A stretch of DNA of 64,000 nt from Candidatus Melainabacteria bacterium MEL.A1 (lineage in GTDB: Bacteria; Cyanobacteriota; Vampirovibrionia; Gastranaerophilales; Gastranaerophilaceae): positions 124,001 to 188,000 of the forward strand of contig CP017245.1 of the NCBI GenBank assembly GCA_001765415.1. Direction: 5' to 3'. Position numbers and translations under genes: made by a program. Below are positions 54,172 through 64,000 of this stretch, piece after piece (within the stretch, counting starts at the first letter, position 1; each line of letters starts with the position of its first letter). Below the pieces are notes generated by a model that searched no databases, was not told where the DNA came from, and was given only the letters and a program-made list of their open reading frames with translations.

Positions 54172-54846
54172 TTATCTTCCGATTGCGTGAAGAAATTTCC
54201 TAATTGATTTATCTATGTTTTGTTTTGGGGAAACAATCAAATGGTCTTCTCCTAAAACAGGTGTTAATTTTTCTTTTACTAAATCTAATTTTGCCGGATG
54301 TGCATCCAAAAACATCATAGAAATATCTGGAGCGTATTTTTTTACGTTTTGAACATTTGATGGAAGTGTGTTCCAGTTGATTTGTTTTTCGATAGCTCCT
54401 TCGTTTTCAAGATCGCCAATAACAACAATTGCCGGAACATAGCCATCTTTTTTCATAGTCAAAGCGTGGGAAAATGCCTTTTTCAATCCTATTCCATATG
54501 CTGTGCCATAATCTTTTTTATCATATTTTGTAAATGCGTCCATTGATTTTGTAATAGTGCTACCGTTCATTGGACTGCCTTCATAGATTAAATAAGCATC
54601 CTCTGAAACTCTTAAAATTTTAATTTGATCTTCAGGATCTAGCAAATTGCAAATTTGTCTTAATGTTTTTTTCTGCTCCGGTAGTTGATTTTGGTTTGAA
54701 GCAGAAGAATCAATTAAGAATATAACTGCAGCTGCATGAAAATCATCAACTTTAATTTGTTTTAGTCCGGTCCATATAAATTTTAATGCGATTGATAAAA
54801 CTAATATTATTAAGCCTAATGTAACTAATCTTTTATTTAATTTCAT
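54172..54846 (-). CDS. membrane-anchored von Willebrand A domain protein
   Basis: 224 residues from the ATG at 54846 (AGGTGG upstream). One N-terminal helix (about 7-25), then a VWA fold with a MIDAS D46-x-S48-x-S50, a Thr in G-T-A-Y-G-I-G and V-V-I-G-D-L-E-N. Metal-dependent ligand binding outside the membrane. First gene of the operon. Confidence 0.8.
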   Translation of the reverse strand: MKLNKRLVTLGLIILVLSIALKFIWTGLKQIKVDDFHAAAVIFLIDSSASNQNQLPEQKKTLRQICNLLDPEDQIKILRVSEDAYLIYEGSPMNGSTITKSMDAFTKYDKKDYGTAYGIGLKKAFSHALTMKKDGYVPAIVVIGDLENEGAIEKQINWNTLPSNVQNVKKYAPDISMMFLDAHPAKLDLVKEKLTPVLGEDHLIVSPKQNIDKSIRKFLHAIGR

Positions 54847-54943
54847 ATTCCACCTGTTTGATATGTTTTGTATGAACAATATAACATATTTTTGAGCTTT
54901 TAGCAAGATTGATAAACTCCTTAAAATATTAAATTAAAAAGAT

Positions 54944-54972
54944 TTGATATTTAAAATATTTTCTGTTATATT
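54944..54972 (+). promoter_or_regulatory. promoter of the SRP RNA
   Basis: TTGATA (54944-54949), exactly 17 bases, TATATT (54967-54972), eight bases before the RNA 5' end. Confidence 0.75.
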
Positions 54973-54980
54973 AAAGACAA

Positions 54981-55236
54981 GCCGTACTCCACGGGGAATT
55001 GCAATCCCTCGACTCGAAGTTAATGCGAGGTGCAGAGCCTGTTGTGAGGGTTTGAAAAATAACTTTGATAAATATGTTATTGTTGAGGTTTATACTTATG
55101 GTGGCGTAATCTGCCGAACCGTGTCAGGATGGAAACATAGCAGCACTAAGGCAATCTTTGCGGGTATCATATTTGTAAAAAGAGGTAGTGTATTTTGAAA
55201 TTTTGTTTAACAAATTCGATAGACAGTGGTACGGCT
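54981..55236 (+). ncRNA. ffs: signal recognition particle RNA, large (Alu-containing) form
   Basis: About 256 bases. The 5' end GCCGTAC pairs with GTACGGC at 55229-55235 and is followed by a T run. The 5' part (C-C-A-C-G-G-G-G then T-G-C-A-A-T-C-C-C-T) resembles the Alu domain of Bacillus-type 6S scRNA; the apical SRP54-binding part is GTGTCAGGATGGAAACATAG then CAGCAC. An ORF overlapping it is not coding. Confidence 0.88.
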
Positions 55237-55285
55237 TTTTTATTTCTGTTGATTAACCATAATTCATAATGGTTTAAGTTGTAAT

Positions 55286-56239
55286 CTATTTGAGTTCAAT
55301 ATCTTTTATATAGCGAGGTCTTCCCTTGACTTCTCTATAAACTTGACCTACGTATTCTCCAATTAATCCTAAACAGAACAATTGTATTCCTCCAAATACA
55401 CACAACAAAATAATTGTTGTTGCCCAACCGTTTGGAGAGTTGTGCCAAAAGATTTTTTCTATAACTGTTTCAACTCCAACCAAAAAACCAAATAGTGCCA
55501 TGAAAAATCCTAAAACTGTTACAAATCTAAGTGGAACAATACTATATGATGTAATTCCGTTTAATGCCAATCCCATAAGAGAAACAAAATTGAATTTTGA
55601 TTGTCCTGCCATTCTTGGTTTTACATTAAAATGAACAAAGGATGTTTTTAACCCTACCTCGTTGAAGAAACCTCTTAAAAATAAGTATTTTTCAGGATAA
55701 AGTTCCATAATATCGAGAGCCTTTTTGCTTACTAATCTGTAATCTGAGTGATTTGGAGGAATTTTTGCTCCTAAGATATTCATTGTTTTGTAGAATGCTA
55801 ATGCGGTAAATTTTTTGAAGAATGAATCTGTTTTTCTGTCGTTTCTAATCCCTGAAACGATGTCAGCACCTTTCATATATTCATCGATAAATTCTTCAAT
55901 AGAGTTTTCATCCTGTTGTAAATCTGCATCTATAGAAACCGCACAATCGCAACCAATACCTCTAACTCCTTCTAATCCAGCAATAAGGGCTTTTTGGTTG
56001 CCGAAATTTCGAATGAATTTTAGAGCTTTAACTCTTTTATCTGCTTGATTAAGAGAAACTATTATGCTCCAAGTTTTATCTTTTGAGCCGTCATCAACCA
56101 GATATAAATAGCTATTAGGTTTTATTTTCCCTTTTTCAATCAGTTTATCTAATAAATTTAATAAAGTTGTAACGGTTGTTTTTACGCACAGTTCTTCATT
56201 ATAACAAGGAATAATTATTGCTAATGTCGGTTTATCCAT
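55286..56239 (-). CDS. family 2 glycosyltransferase, GtrB/DPM1-like
   Basis: 317 residues from the ATG at 56239 (GGAGAGAG upstream). GT-A fold with I-I-P-C-Y-N-E-E, D-D-G-S and D-A-D-L-Q-Q-D, then two C-terminal membrane helices. Likely transfers sugar to a polyprenyl phosphate. Divergent from the deacetylase. Confidence 0.9.
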   Translation of the reverse strand: MDKPTLAIIIPCYNEELCVKTTVTTLLNLLDKLIEKGKIKPNSYLYLVDDGSKDKTWSIIVSLNQADKRVKALKFIRNFGNQKALIAGLEGVRGIGCDCAVSIDADLQQDENSIEEFIDEYMKGADIVSGIRNDRKTDSFFKKFTALAFYKTMNILGAKIPPNHSDYRLVSKKALDIMELYPEKYLFLRGFFNEVGLKTSFVHFNVKPRMAGQSKFNFVSLMGLALNGITSYSIVPLRFVTVLGFFMALFGFLVGVETVIEKIFWHNSPNGWATTIILLCVFGGIQLFCLGLIGEYVGQVYREVKGRPRYIKDIELK

Positions 56240-56318
56240 AATTTCTCTCTCCAATTTGCCAAAATCGGCTCTTTTATATTATAATATATTTATTATTAAA
56301 GCAAGGATTTATTAGCAA

Positions 56319-57170
56319 ATGGTTAGCAAAAAATTTATTTTAAACGCAGATGATTTTGGAATGTCAAAGGCATTCAATAGAGCAGTACTTGATGGATATC
56401 ACAGAGGATTTTTGACAAGTGCAAGTTTGTGCGCTAATGGAAAAGCCTTTAATGCTGCGGTAAATGAGATTATTCCGGAATGTCCAAATTTGGGGATTGG
56501 TGTTCACCTCAATATTATTGAAGGTCGTTCTTTAACTAAAGCTCCGATGCTAACTAATAAAAAAGGAAAATTTAACAAAGGATATGGACAGTTGATGTTG
56601 ATGTCAAATGATCCGAAGTTCTTAGAACAGGTTGAATTTGAATTTAGAACACAAATTGAAACTGTTATGAATTATACCAAAGTTGATCATATAGACTCGC
56701 ATGTTCATACCCATGCTATTCCAAATATTTTCAAAATAGTTGCAAGATTGGCGAAAGAATACAATATTCCATATATTAGAACTCAGCATGAAGAAATGTA
56801 TTTTGTTCCTAGTTTAAAAAAACATTGTAATTTTAAATATCCACCAAATATTTTGAAAATTCTTTTGTTAAATTATTTTACTTCAAAAAATTTGCCGGTA
56901 GCTAAGGAATACGGTTTGTTGACAAATGATTTCTTAATTGGGGTGGGCTATACCGGTTTGATGGATAATTTAACTATAGAATACGGCTTAAAAGCGTTGG
57001 AAAGTGATTGTGTGGCAGAAGCTCTAATTCACCCTTGCCATTACGCAACTTCTAATAAAAATCAACATTATACGGAGTTTTTAATTACTCAAAATAAGGA
57101 GTTGAAAGATAAAATTTCAAGACTTGGTTTTGAGTTAACAAATTATAAAAAAGAATATGCGCTTAAATAA
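56319..57170 (+). CDS. YdjC/HpnK-type carbohydrate deacetylase
   Basis: 283 residues. Metal residues in L-N-A-D-D-F-G-M-S and H-I-D-S-H-V-H-T-H, plus G-V-H-L-N-I. The family removes acetyl groups from sugars or from hopanoid-linked glucosamine; the adjacent polyprenyl glycosyltransferase fits envelope glycolipid work. Overlaps the next gene by 14 bases. Confidence 0.9.
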   Translation: MVSKKFILNADDFGMSKAFNRAVLDGYHRGFLTSASLCANGKAFNAAVNEIIPECPNLGIGVHLNIIEGRSLTKAPMLTNKKGKFNKGYGQLMLMSNDPKFLEQVEFEFRTQIETVMNYTKVDHIDSHVHTHAIPNIFKIVARLAKEYNIPYIRTQHEEMYFVPSLKKHCNFKYPPNILKILLLNYFTSKNLPVAKEYGLLTNDFLIGVGYTGLMDNLTIEYGLKALESDCVAEALIHPCHYATSNKNQHYTEFLITQNKELKDKISRLGFELTNYKKEYALK

Positions 57171-58932
57171 AATATGTTCAATTGTTTTAATAATAGGGAT
57201 ATTTGTCGCTTTTACGGGATTTGAGTTTTATAGAAAATCCGAAAAGAAAGTAATTGGGATAATAAATCCTGCACAAATTGAAGTTGATTTGAACGGAAAT
57301 AATATTCTTGATGATGGAGAAATTATTTGTGTTCCGAATTTAAAAGTTTTTACATCTGATTTATCTCAATCTCAAACAGAATTAGAAAAAGTTTTGAAAC
57401 TAACTCATTCGGAGGCAATAAAGTTAGGATATTTAACGGATATTTTTGCGGAAAACAATTTGAGCGGGAAGTCTGTAAAATTACAATATATTGGAAAAAC
57501 TACTCCAAGTTGTAAATATGCTGAAATTGTTGTTGATAATGAGTTATATAGCAAAAAGTTGAAAAATTCTGGCTTAGGTTTTGATGATAAAGGGAATTTT
57601 ACTCAATCATATCAATCGCAGTTATCTAAAGCTCGCAAGTTAAATTTGATTATATTAAATCATAAAAGTAATAAATATCACACATTGGACTGTAAATATG
57701 GTCTTTCTGCGCATGATACAATTGTTATACCTGCAAAACAAAAGCCTGATGGTGCAAAACCGTGTAAATTCTGCCATATTCAAAAATCCAAATATCAAAA
57801 ATTTAATAAAACAAAATTTAATAAGAATGTAATTCCCAATTATCCTCTAACTATCTCAAATGGCAGCGTAAAAATGTATTTGACTGATATGACAACAACA
57901 TTAAAGCCGAACAATTCTTGTAATACCGATGTTTGTCATGAAGTTTTAAATCAAATCAACAAATCAAAATCTTCAATTGATATAGTTCTATACGGTTGGG
58001 ATGACAATCCTGTAATCTATAACGCATTAATTAGAGCGAAATCAAGAGGTGTAAAAATAAGGATTGTTTACGACACTAGTACAAAGGCATATTATCCGAA
58101 TTTGAAAGAGTTTGTAAAAATTGCTAGTGAAAAATCGACCGATTCTCCAAAAATCTTGATGCATGACAAATTTATGATTTTTGATAATTCATCTATAATA
58201 ACAGGTTCTATGAATTTCGCCAAAACTGGTTTTTCTGGCTTTAATTCTAATTGTGTTTTCTTTATTAACTCAAAAGAAATTGCCAATATTTATGAAAAAG
58301 AATTTAATCAAATGTTGAATGGGAAATTCCACAATTCTAAATCTCAAATTTCACATAACACAGTTGTTTTAGGTAAAACAAAAATTACACCGTTATTTTC
58401 TCCTAAAGATAAAATTATAACTAACAATATTGTTCCGCTTATCAAAAATTCTAAAAAATATATCTACGTTCCTGCCTTTACGATTACTCATGATGAGTTT
58501 GCAAAAGAATTGATAAATGCAAAAAAAAGAGGAGTAGATGTAAAAATTATTATTGATGCTACAAATGTTTATTCAAAGAAAAGTAAAGTAAAGGAATTGA
58601 GGGGAGCCGGAGTTCCTGTAAAAGTTGAAAACTACGCAGGAAAATTACATTCAAAGAGTATAATTGTTGACGATAAATATATTGTTGCAGGCTCAATGAA
58701 TTTTACAAATAGTGGCGAAAATAAGAATGATGAGAATGTTTTGATTATAGAGGATATGCCACTTTCAAAATTTTATAAGGGATTTTTTGAATATTTGTGG
58801 AAAAAAATTCCTGCAAGATATTTACAACATAGTGTAAGAGCTGAAGGAAAATACTCAATCGGTTCATGTTCAGATGGTATAGATAATAATTTTGACGGAA
58901 AAATAGATAAAGATGATGTAGGATGCAAGTAA
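57157..58932 (+). CDS. multidomain phospholipase-D-like protein
   Basis: 591 residues: N-terminal hydrophobic anchor; a degenerate SNase-like region (about 35-155); a Cys/His unit K-Y-H-T-L-D-C ... C-K-F-C-H (about 168-208); two PLD repeats with H-x-K-x4-D at H336 and H498-K500-D505; and a tail C-S-D-G-I-D-N-N-F-D-G-K-I-D resembling the D-G-I-D-N-D metal-binding motif of exported proteins. Likely a secreted or membrane-tethered nuclease or phospholipase. Confidence 0.8.
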   Translation: MRLNKICSIVLIIGIFVAFTGFEFYRKSEKKVIGIINPAQIEVDLNGNNILDDGEIICVPNLKVFTSDLSQSQTELEKVLKLTHSEAIKLGYLTDIFAENNLSGKSVKLQYIGKTTPSCKYAEIVVDNELYSKKLKNSGLGFDDKGNFTQSYQSQLSKARKLNLIILNHKSNKYHTLDCKYGLSAHDTIVIPAKQKPDGAKPCKFCHIQKSKYQKFNKTKFNKNVIPNYPLTISNGSVKMYLTDMTTTLKPNNSCNTDVCHEVLNQINKSKSSIDIVLYGWDDNPVIYNALIRAKSRGVKIRIVYDTSTKAYYPNLKEFVKIASEKSTDSPKILMHDKFMIFDNSSIITGSMNFAKTGFSGFNSNCVFFINSKEIANIYEKEFNQMLNGKFHNSKSQISHNTVVLGKTKITPLFSPKDKIITNNIVPLIKNSKKYIYVPAFTITHDEFAKELINAKKRGVDVKIIIDATNVYSKKSKVKELRGAGVPVKVENYAGKLHSKSIIVDDKYIVAGSMNFTNSGENKNDENVLIIEDMPLSKFYKGFFEYLWKKIPARYLQHSVRAEGKYSIGSCSDGIDNNFDGKIDKDDVGCK

Positions 58933-59727
58933 TTATTCTTCATATATGTATTTGTACGCACAACCTGCATTTGAATATGCTGTGCTTCCGTTATTAGCAG
59001 CTTTCCCATCATCGCAAGTTGTAGCTGAAGTATAATAATCTTGACCCAAAAAGTCTTTGGCTGGAAGAAGTGTGGAATTTAAAACAATAAAAGCAAATCT
59101 ATCTTTGCCAAATTTATTTGGTCTTTTTAATCCATTTATATCGACATAAATAAGAGCCTGTTTTTTATTTGCTTCTTGATATTCCATATCAAAGTCGTAA
59201 GAAATTCCATCAACTGCAGAAAAACAATAATGAGTTTCATTTACCATCCCAATATCGTTATCTTCCCAACATCCCTCGGCTTTTTCTGATGATGGTGTAT
59301 AGAGTTTTCCATTACCGTTTAAAGATTTTAAATATGGCGCAAATAATTTTCCCAAGCACTCTGAATTATTAATACTACAGACGGATAACCCCTCTCCATT
59401 ATCATTAACAAGTTGAGTGTAAGCCTGACTTAATGTTGAATAAGCCTTTTTTGCTGCAGTGACAGCCGCCTTTTTCTGATAATTATTGATAAGAGTTGGC
59501 ATTGTTATTGCTGCAACAACACCAATAATGCCGAGAGTGATTAAGACTTCTGCGAGTGTAAAAGCAGCTAGGTTGCTAGGAAGCGAAGCAGCTAAGTAGC
59601 CCCTCTCCCTAACCCTCTCCCCAAGTGGGTGAGGGAACAAATTACATGTCATTGCGCACTTGTTGCGCAATCTTTTATTATTATTTCTCAAATCTTTATT
59701 CCTCTCACTCAAAAACAAATTTACCAT
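58933..59727 (-). CDS. pseudopilin-like protein (locus 5)
   Basis: 264 residues with GAGG site. A 60-residue head containing a translated CCCTCTCCC repeat (59600-59635) precedes N-L-A-A, then F-T-L-A-E-V-L-I-T-L-G-I-I-G with Glu +5. Soluble domain with several Cys. No leader ORF or G10. Ends 1 base after the PLD gene, on the opposite strand. The promoter region shares the palindrome at 59751 with the XRE gene. Confidence 0.85.
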   Translation of the reverse strand: MVNLFLSERNKDLRNNNKRLRNKCAMTCNLFPHPLGERVRERGYLAASLPSNLAAFTLAEVLITLGIIGVVAAITMPTLINNYQKKAAVTAAKKAYSTLSQAYTQLVNDNGEGLSVCSINNSECLGKLFAPYLKSLNGNGKLYTPSSEKAEGCWEDNDIGMVNETHYCFSAVDGISYDFDMEYQEANKKQALIYVDINGLKRPNKFGKDRFAFIVLNSTLLPAKDFLGQDYYTSATTCDDGKAANNGSTAYSNAGCAYKYIYEE

Positions 59728-59750
59728 ATTTTATCCTCATATAAGTTTTC

Positions 59751-59772
59751 ATATAAACACATGTGTTTATAT
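59751..59772. promoter_or_regulatory. 22-base perfect palindrome, probable operator
   Basis: ATATAAACACATGTGTTTAT plus AT (59751-59772) reads the same on both strands. It sits between the divergent starts of pseudopilin locus 5 (59727) and the XRE regulator (59827). Confidence 0.65.
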
Positions 59773-59826
59773 ATTAAAATTATATGAAGTAAAATTTTTT
59801 AGTCAATAACTGTACAATAATATATT

Positions 59827-60045
59827 ATGGATAAGAAAGAAACACTAAAAATTCTTGCAGAAAATATTCGAGTTGAACGTGCAAGAAAAAAATATTCTCA
59901 AGAGTATTTGGCGGAACAGGCAGATATTACTCCCCAACATTTGTACAGGATTGAAAATGAAAAAGTTTGTCCAACAATTCATGTAGTTGTCTGTATTGCT
60001 CAGGCTCTTGATGTGTCGTTAGATAAATTAATTCCATTAAAGTAA
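59827..60045 (+). CDS. XRE-family transcriptional regulator, small
   Basis: 72 residues, one helix-turn-helix domain: N-I-R-V-E-R-A-R-K-K-Y-S-Q-E-Y-L-A, recognition helix I-T-P-Q-H-L-Y-R-I-E-N, ending in V-S-L-D-K-L-I-P. Likely binds the palindrome and controls itself and pseudopilin locus 5 (inference). Stop overlaps the terminator. Confidence 0.85.
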   Translation: MDKKETLKILAENIRVERARKKYSQEYLAEQADITPQHLYRIENEKVCPTIHVVVCIAQALDVSLDKLIPLK

Positions 60046-60078
60046 AAAAGACTTTCTATTTTAAAGAAAGTCTTTTTT
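60044..60078. terminator. bidirectional terminator
   Basis: AAAAAAGACTTTCT pairs with AGAAAGTCTTTTTT around a 7-base loop. It serves the XRE gene on + and the ATP synthase transcript on -. Confidence 0.9.
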
Positions 60079-60100
60079 ATATCTTATATTAAAAAAATAA

Positions 60101-61033
60101 CTAACCCAACTGTGCGTTTGCACCGGAAACTACTTCAATAATTTCTTGTGTAATTGCAAACTGTCTTGTTTTGTTGTATTGAACAGACAATTCCTTAATC
60201 ATTTTTTCGGCGTTAGTTGTAGCCGCAGACATTGCAGTCATTCTACTTGCCAATTCGCTTGCTTGCGCTTCTAATAATGATTGATACAAAATATTTGTCA
60301 TGTACATTGGAACAATTTTCTGCAAAATATTGTGCATATCAGGTGTAAATTCCATCAATGGTTCAATAATATTGTCTGTAATTCTTTCGTGATCATCATT
60401 CAACCCTTTAAGTGGTAGAATGGTCCAATTTTCAACGAAATAACTCATCATATTTTTGAAACGAGTTGTAATAACTTCAATCTTGTCAATTTTTTGAGAA
60501 ACAAAATCTTCTGCGATATCTTCTATTACAATCTTTGCACCTTCACCAGTCGGCTCATTAGCAATACTCAAATATGTTTTTGAAATTTCGCAGTTTAAAT
60601 CTTTGCATTTTCTTTTTAAAGTTGAAATACCCTTTTGACCAACTATATAAATAACAGTTTTAATTCCTTGAGTTTCGTATTCTTTAATTGTTTGCAAAGC
60701 TTTTCTTACAACATTGGCATTATAAGCTCCGGCAAGTCCCTTGTTTGACGTTATAACAAGTAAACCTACTGTCTTAATTTCTCTAACCTGCAAAAGCTCT
60801 GGATAATTGTCAATTGCTGATTTGATTTTAAGACTTTGAGAACTGTATGTGCCAACAGAAGCAAGAAGTTTCTTGAACATTGAACTAAGTTCAGCAGTGA
60901 AAGGTCTAGAGGCTTTTACTGTATTCTCAGCCTTTTTAACCTTTGCAGCTGCAACCATTTTCATTGCACGGGTAATTTTTTGCGTACTTTGAACACTTTG
61001 TATTCTGTTTTTAATATCTTTTAAGTTTGTCAT
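60101..61033 (-). CDS. atpG: ATP synthase F1 subunit gamma
   Basis: 310 residues; N-terminal helix D-I-K-N-R-I-Q-S-V-Q-S-T-Q-K-I-T-R-A-M and C-terminal T-R-Q-F-A-I-T-Q-E-I-I-E-V-V-S-G-A form the rotor shaft. No beta/epsilon gene follows, as in the split cyanobacterial operons. Confidence 0.96.
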   Translation of the reverse strand: MTNLKDIKNRIQSVQSTQKITRAMKMVAAAKVKKAENTVKASRPFTAELSSMFKKLLASVGTYSSQSLKIKSAIDNYPELLQVREIKTVGLLVITSNKGLAGAYNANVVRKALQTIKEYETQGIKTVIYIVGQKGISTLKRKCKDLNCEISKTYLSIANEPTGEGAKIVIEDIAEDFVSQKIDKIEVITTRFKNMMSYFVENWTILPLKGLNDDHERITDNIIEPLMEFTPDMHNILQKIVPMYMTNILYQSLLEAQASELASRMTAMSAATTNAEKMIKELSVQYNKTRQFAITQEIIEVVSGANAQLG

Positions 61034-61086
61034 CTTTTACCTTTTGTGTGTAAAATCAGCATTGGGAAATTAATCCCAAGCTGTTT

Positions 61087-63157
<2,071 letters not shown>

Positions 63158-63160
63158 AAG

Positions 63161-63664
63161 TTACATCCTGTCTATGTTTTCAATACTTTCGTCAATAAAC
63201 TTGTTATGTAAATCTTGATTGTTTTCAAGAGTTGAAATTATGTGTTTTTTCGCAAGTTCAATTGAGGCATTCAATGTTTTTTCAGTCATTTTTGCTGACA
63301 AAGTTTTTTCTTCCGCATTGATAACTCTTTTTACATTCTTTTCAATTAACTGAACTTTTTCTTCTGTATTGGCAAGAATTTGATTAGCCAAGCCCTCACC
63401 TCTTTGAACCGCATCTTCCAATTGTTTTGCAATATCACTATCAATATTTTCGATAGATTTTTTTGCATCTTTTAATTTATTTTTAGCACATTTTTGTTCC
63501 TCTTTTGCGCTATTAATGGAATTAATAATGCCTTGTTTTATTTTTTCAATCCCATCTGCCACATTCATTTTTTTGTACAATACTGCAAAAATTACAAGTA
63601 ATACTGCAAAATTAAATGTGTTTGATTCTACTATGATATTCCAAAAATTTGCCAATTCGTTCAT
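63161..63664 (-). CDS. atpF: ATP synthase F0 subunit b
   Basis: 167 residues: one N-terminal membrane helix (about 15-28) and a long coiled coil. Its first base overlaps the stop of the preceding b'-like gene. Confidence 0.9.
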   Translation of the reverse strand: MNELANFWNIIVESNTFNFAVLLVIFAVLYKKMNVADGIEKIKQGIINSINSAKEEQKCAKNKLKDAKKSIENIDSDIAKQLEDAVQRGEGLANQILANTEEKVQLIEKNVKRVINAEEKTLSAKMTEKTLNASIELAKKHIISTLENNQDLHNKFIDESIENIDRM

Positions 63665-64000
63665 TAGTTAAGTATCCTGTTTACAAGTTCATTGTCTGAA
63701 TTTTCAATATGTGTTTCTATTCCTAGAACTTTTGATGATATTACTTCTGCCAAGTCTTTTACTTTTGATTTGAGTTCTTCTGATGTCTGTAGTGCCTCAT
63801 TTTGAAGATTTGATTTGGCAGAAGATATTTCATCTTGAGATTTTTGTTTCGCATTGTCTGTTAAAGTTTTAGAATTTTCATTTGCTGCATTTATCTTATC
63901 TGCAACAAGTTTTTTTGAATCAGATGCAGATTTGTTCAATCTATCCTCTTTTTCTTTTAATATTGCATCTGCTCTATTATTAGAATTTAGCGCATCAGAC
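63664..64000 (-). CDS. ATP synthase F0 subunit b'-like (5' end beyond window)
   Basis: Open on the minus strand from the window edge: a charged coiled coil (A-N-S-N-N-R type turns, then D-A-I-L-K-E-K-E-D-R-L, then S-K-K-L-V-A-D-K-I) to a stop at 63664. The TTG at 63939 is inside this frame and is not the start. Position directly before atpF, with a second coiled-coil b type, supports the b' subunit of cyanobacteria and chloroplasts. Confidence 0.8.
   Translation of the reverse strand, partial: SDALNSNNRADAILKEKEDRLNKSASDSKKLVADKINAANENSKTLTDNAKQKSQDEISSAKSNLQNEALQTSEELKSKVKDLAEVISSKVLGIETHIENSDNELVNRILN

Noticed and set aside
54944..55198. Plus-strand ORF of 84 codons
   Set aside because: It lies across the SRP RNA and its promoter; the pairing and conserved RNA motifs explain the sequence.

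Overview
The window is AT-rich, densely coded bacterial DNA that best fits a non-photosynthetic relative of the Cyanobacteria (Vampirovibrionia/Melainabacteria, most likely the gut order Gastranaerophilales). Four things point there. The OmpR-type regulator at 4790-5545 looks like cyanobacterial RpaB. The ATP synthase cluster at the right edge has two different b-type subunits and runs b', b, delta, alpha, gamma with no beta gene after it, which is the cyanobacterial layout. Five pseudopilin-like genes carry the FTLAEVLITLGIIGVVAA prepilin segment. Several proteins share a short N-terminal [FY]-T/E-G/A signature. KdsB (CMP-KDO synthesis), AsmA-like and TonB-like proteins indicate a diderm envelope with KDO-containing lipopolysaccharide. 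I inferred this from the sequence alone; no database was searched.

Layout. 1-4600: a cut-off hypothetical gene, then accD-accA-prmA-membrane protein-kdsB, overlapping or nearly so, and a small XRE regulator. 4.7-8.7 kb: rpaB, tRNA-His, then a 2.6-kb islet bounded by an imperfect copy of the tRNA-His 3' end; it holds an unknown membrane-anchored protein and a probable ADP-ribosyltransferase, and a decayed nucleotidyltransferase lies just outside. 8.7-19.3 kb: DedA, two pseudopilin loci, HAD phosphatase, TPR proteins, two sugar ABC permeases, a tandem universal stress protein. 19.4-28.8 kb: sigma factor, gcvPB, an activase-like protein, miaA, a giant AsmA-like protein, a repeat protein. 29.2-46.4 kb: mostly housekeeping (nifS/nifU, dnaX, ribD, gshB, tsaD, obgE, gpmI, SNF2 helicase, rpsU) plus a kinase-like protein. 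46.5-50.4 kb: two more pseudopilin loci, ferritin and superoxide reductase. 50.4-54.8 kb: a tightly packed six-gene operon of unknown function (VWA protein, FHA-like eight-helix membrane protein, two TonB-like proteins, two tiny membrane proteins). 55-60 kb: large SRP RNA, glycosyltransferase, YdjC deacetylase, phospholipase-D-like protein, a fifth pseudopilin and an XRE regulator sharing a palindromic operator. 60-64 kb: the ATP synthase cluster.

Two observations stand out. First, four of the five pseudopilin loci start with a short conserved leader ORF containing a run of exactly ten G; in every case the leader is out of frame with the pilin, and at one locus no start codon exists between the G run and the prepilin motif. 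This is what a family of phase-variable or frameshift-dependent surface genes would look like, although shared recombining modules or a homopolymer assembly error are alternatives. Second, the six-gene VWA/FHA/TonB operon matches no system I recognise and is my candidate for a new envelope machine.

Dispersed intergenic repeats (61-bp inverted copies, CTATCCCGTAA and CCCTCTCCC families) fill most gaps longer than 300 bases, and some are read through in the pseudopilin leader regions.
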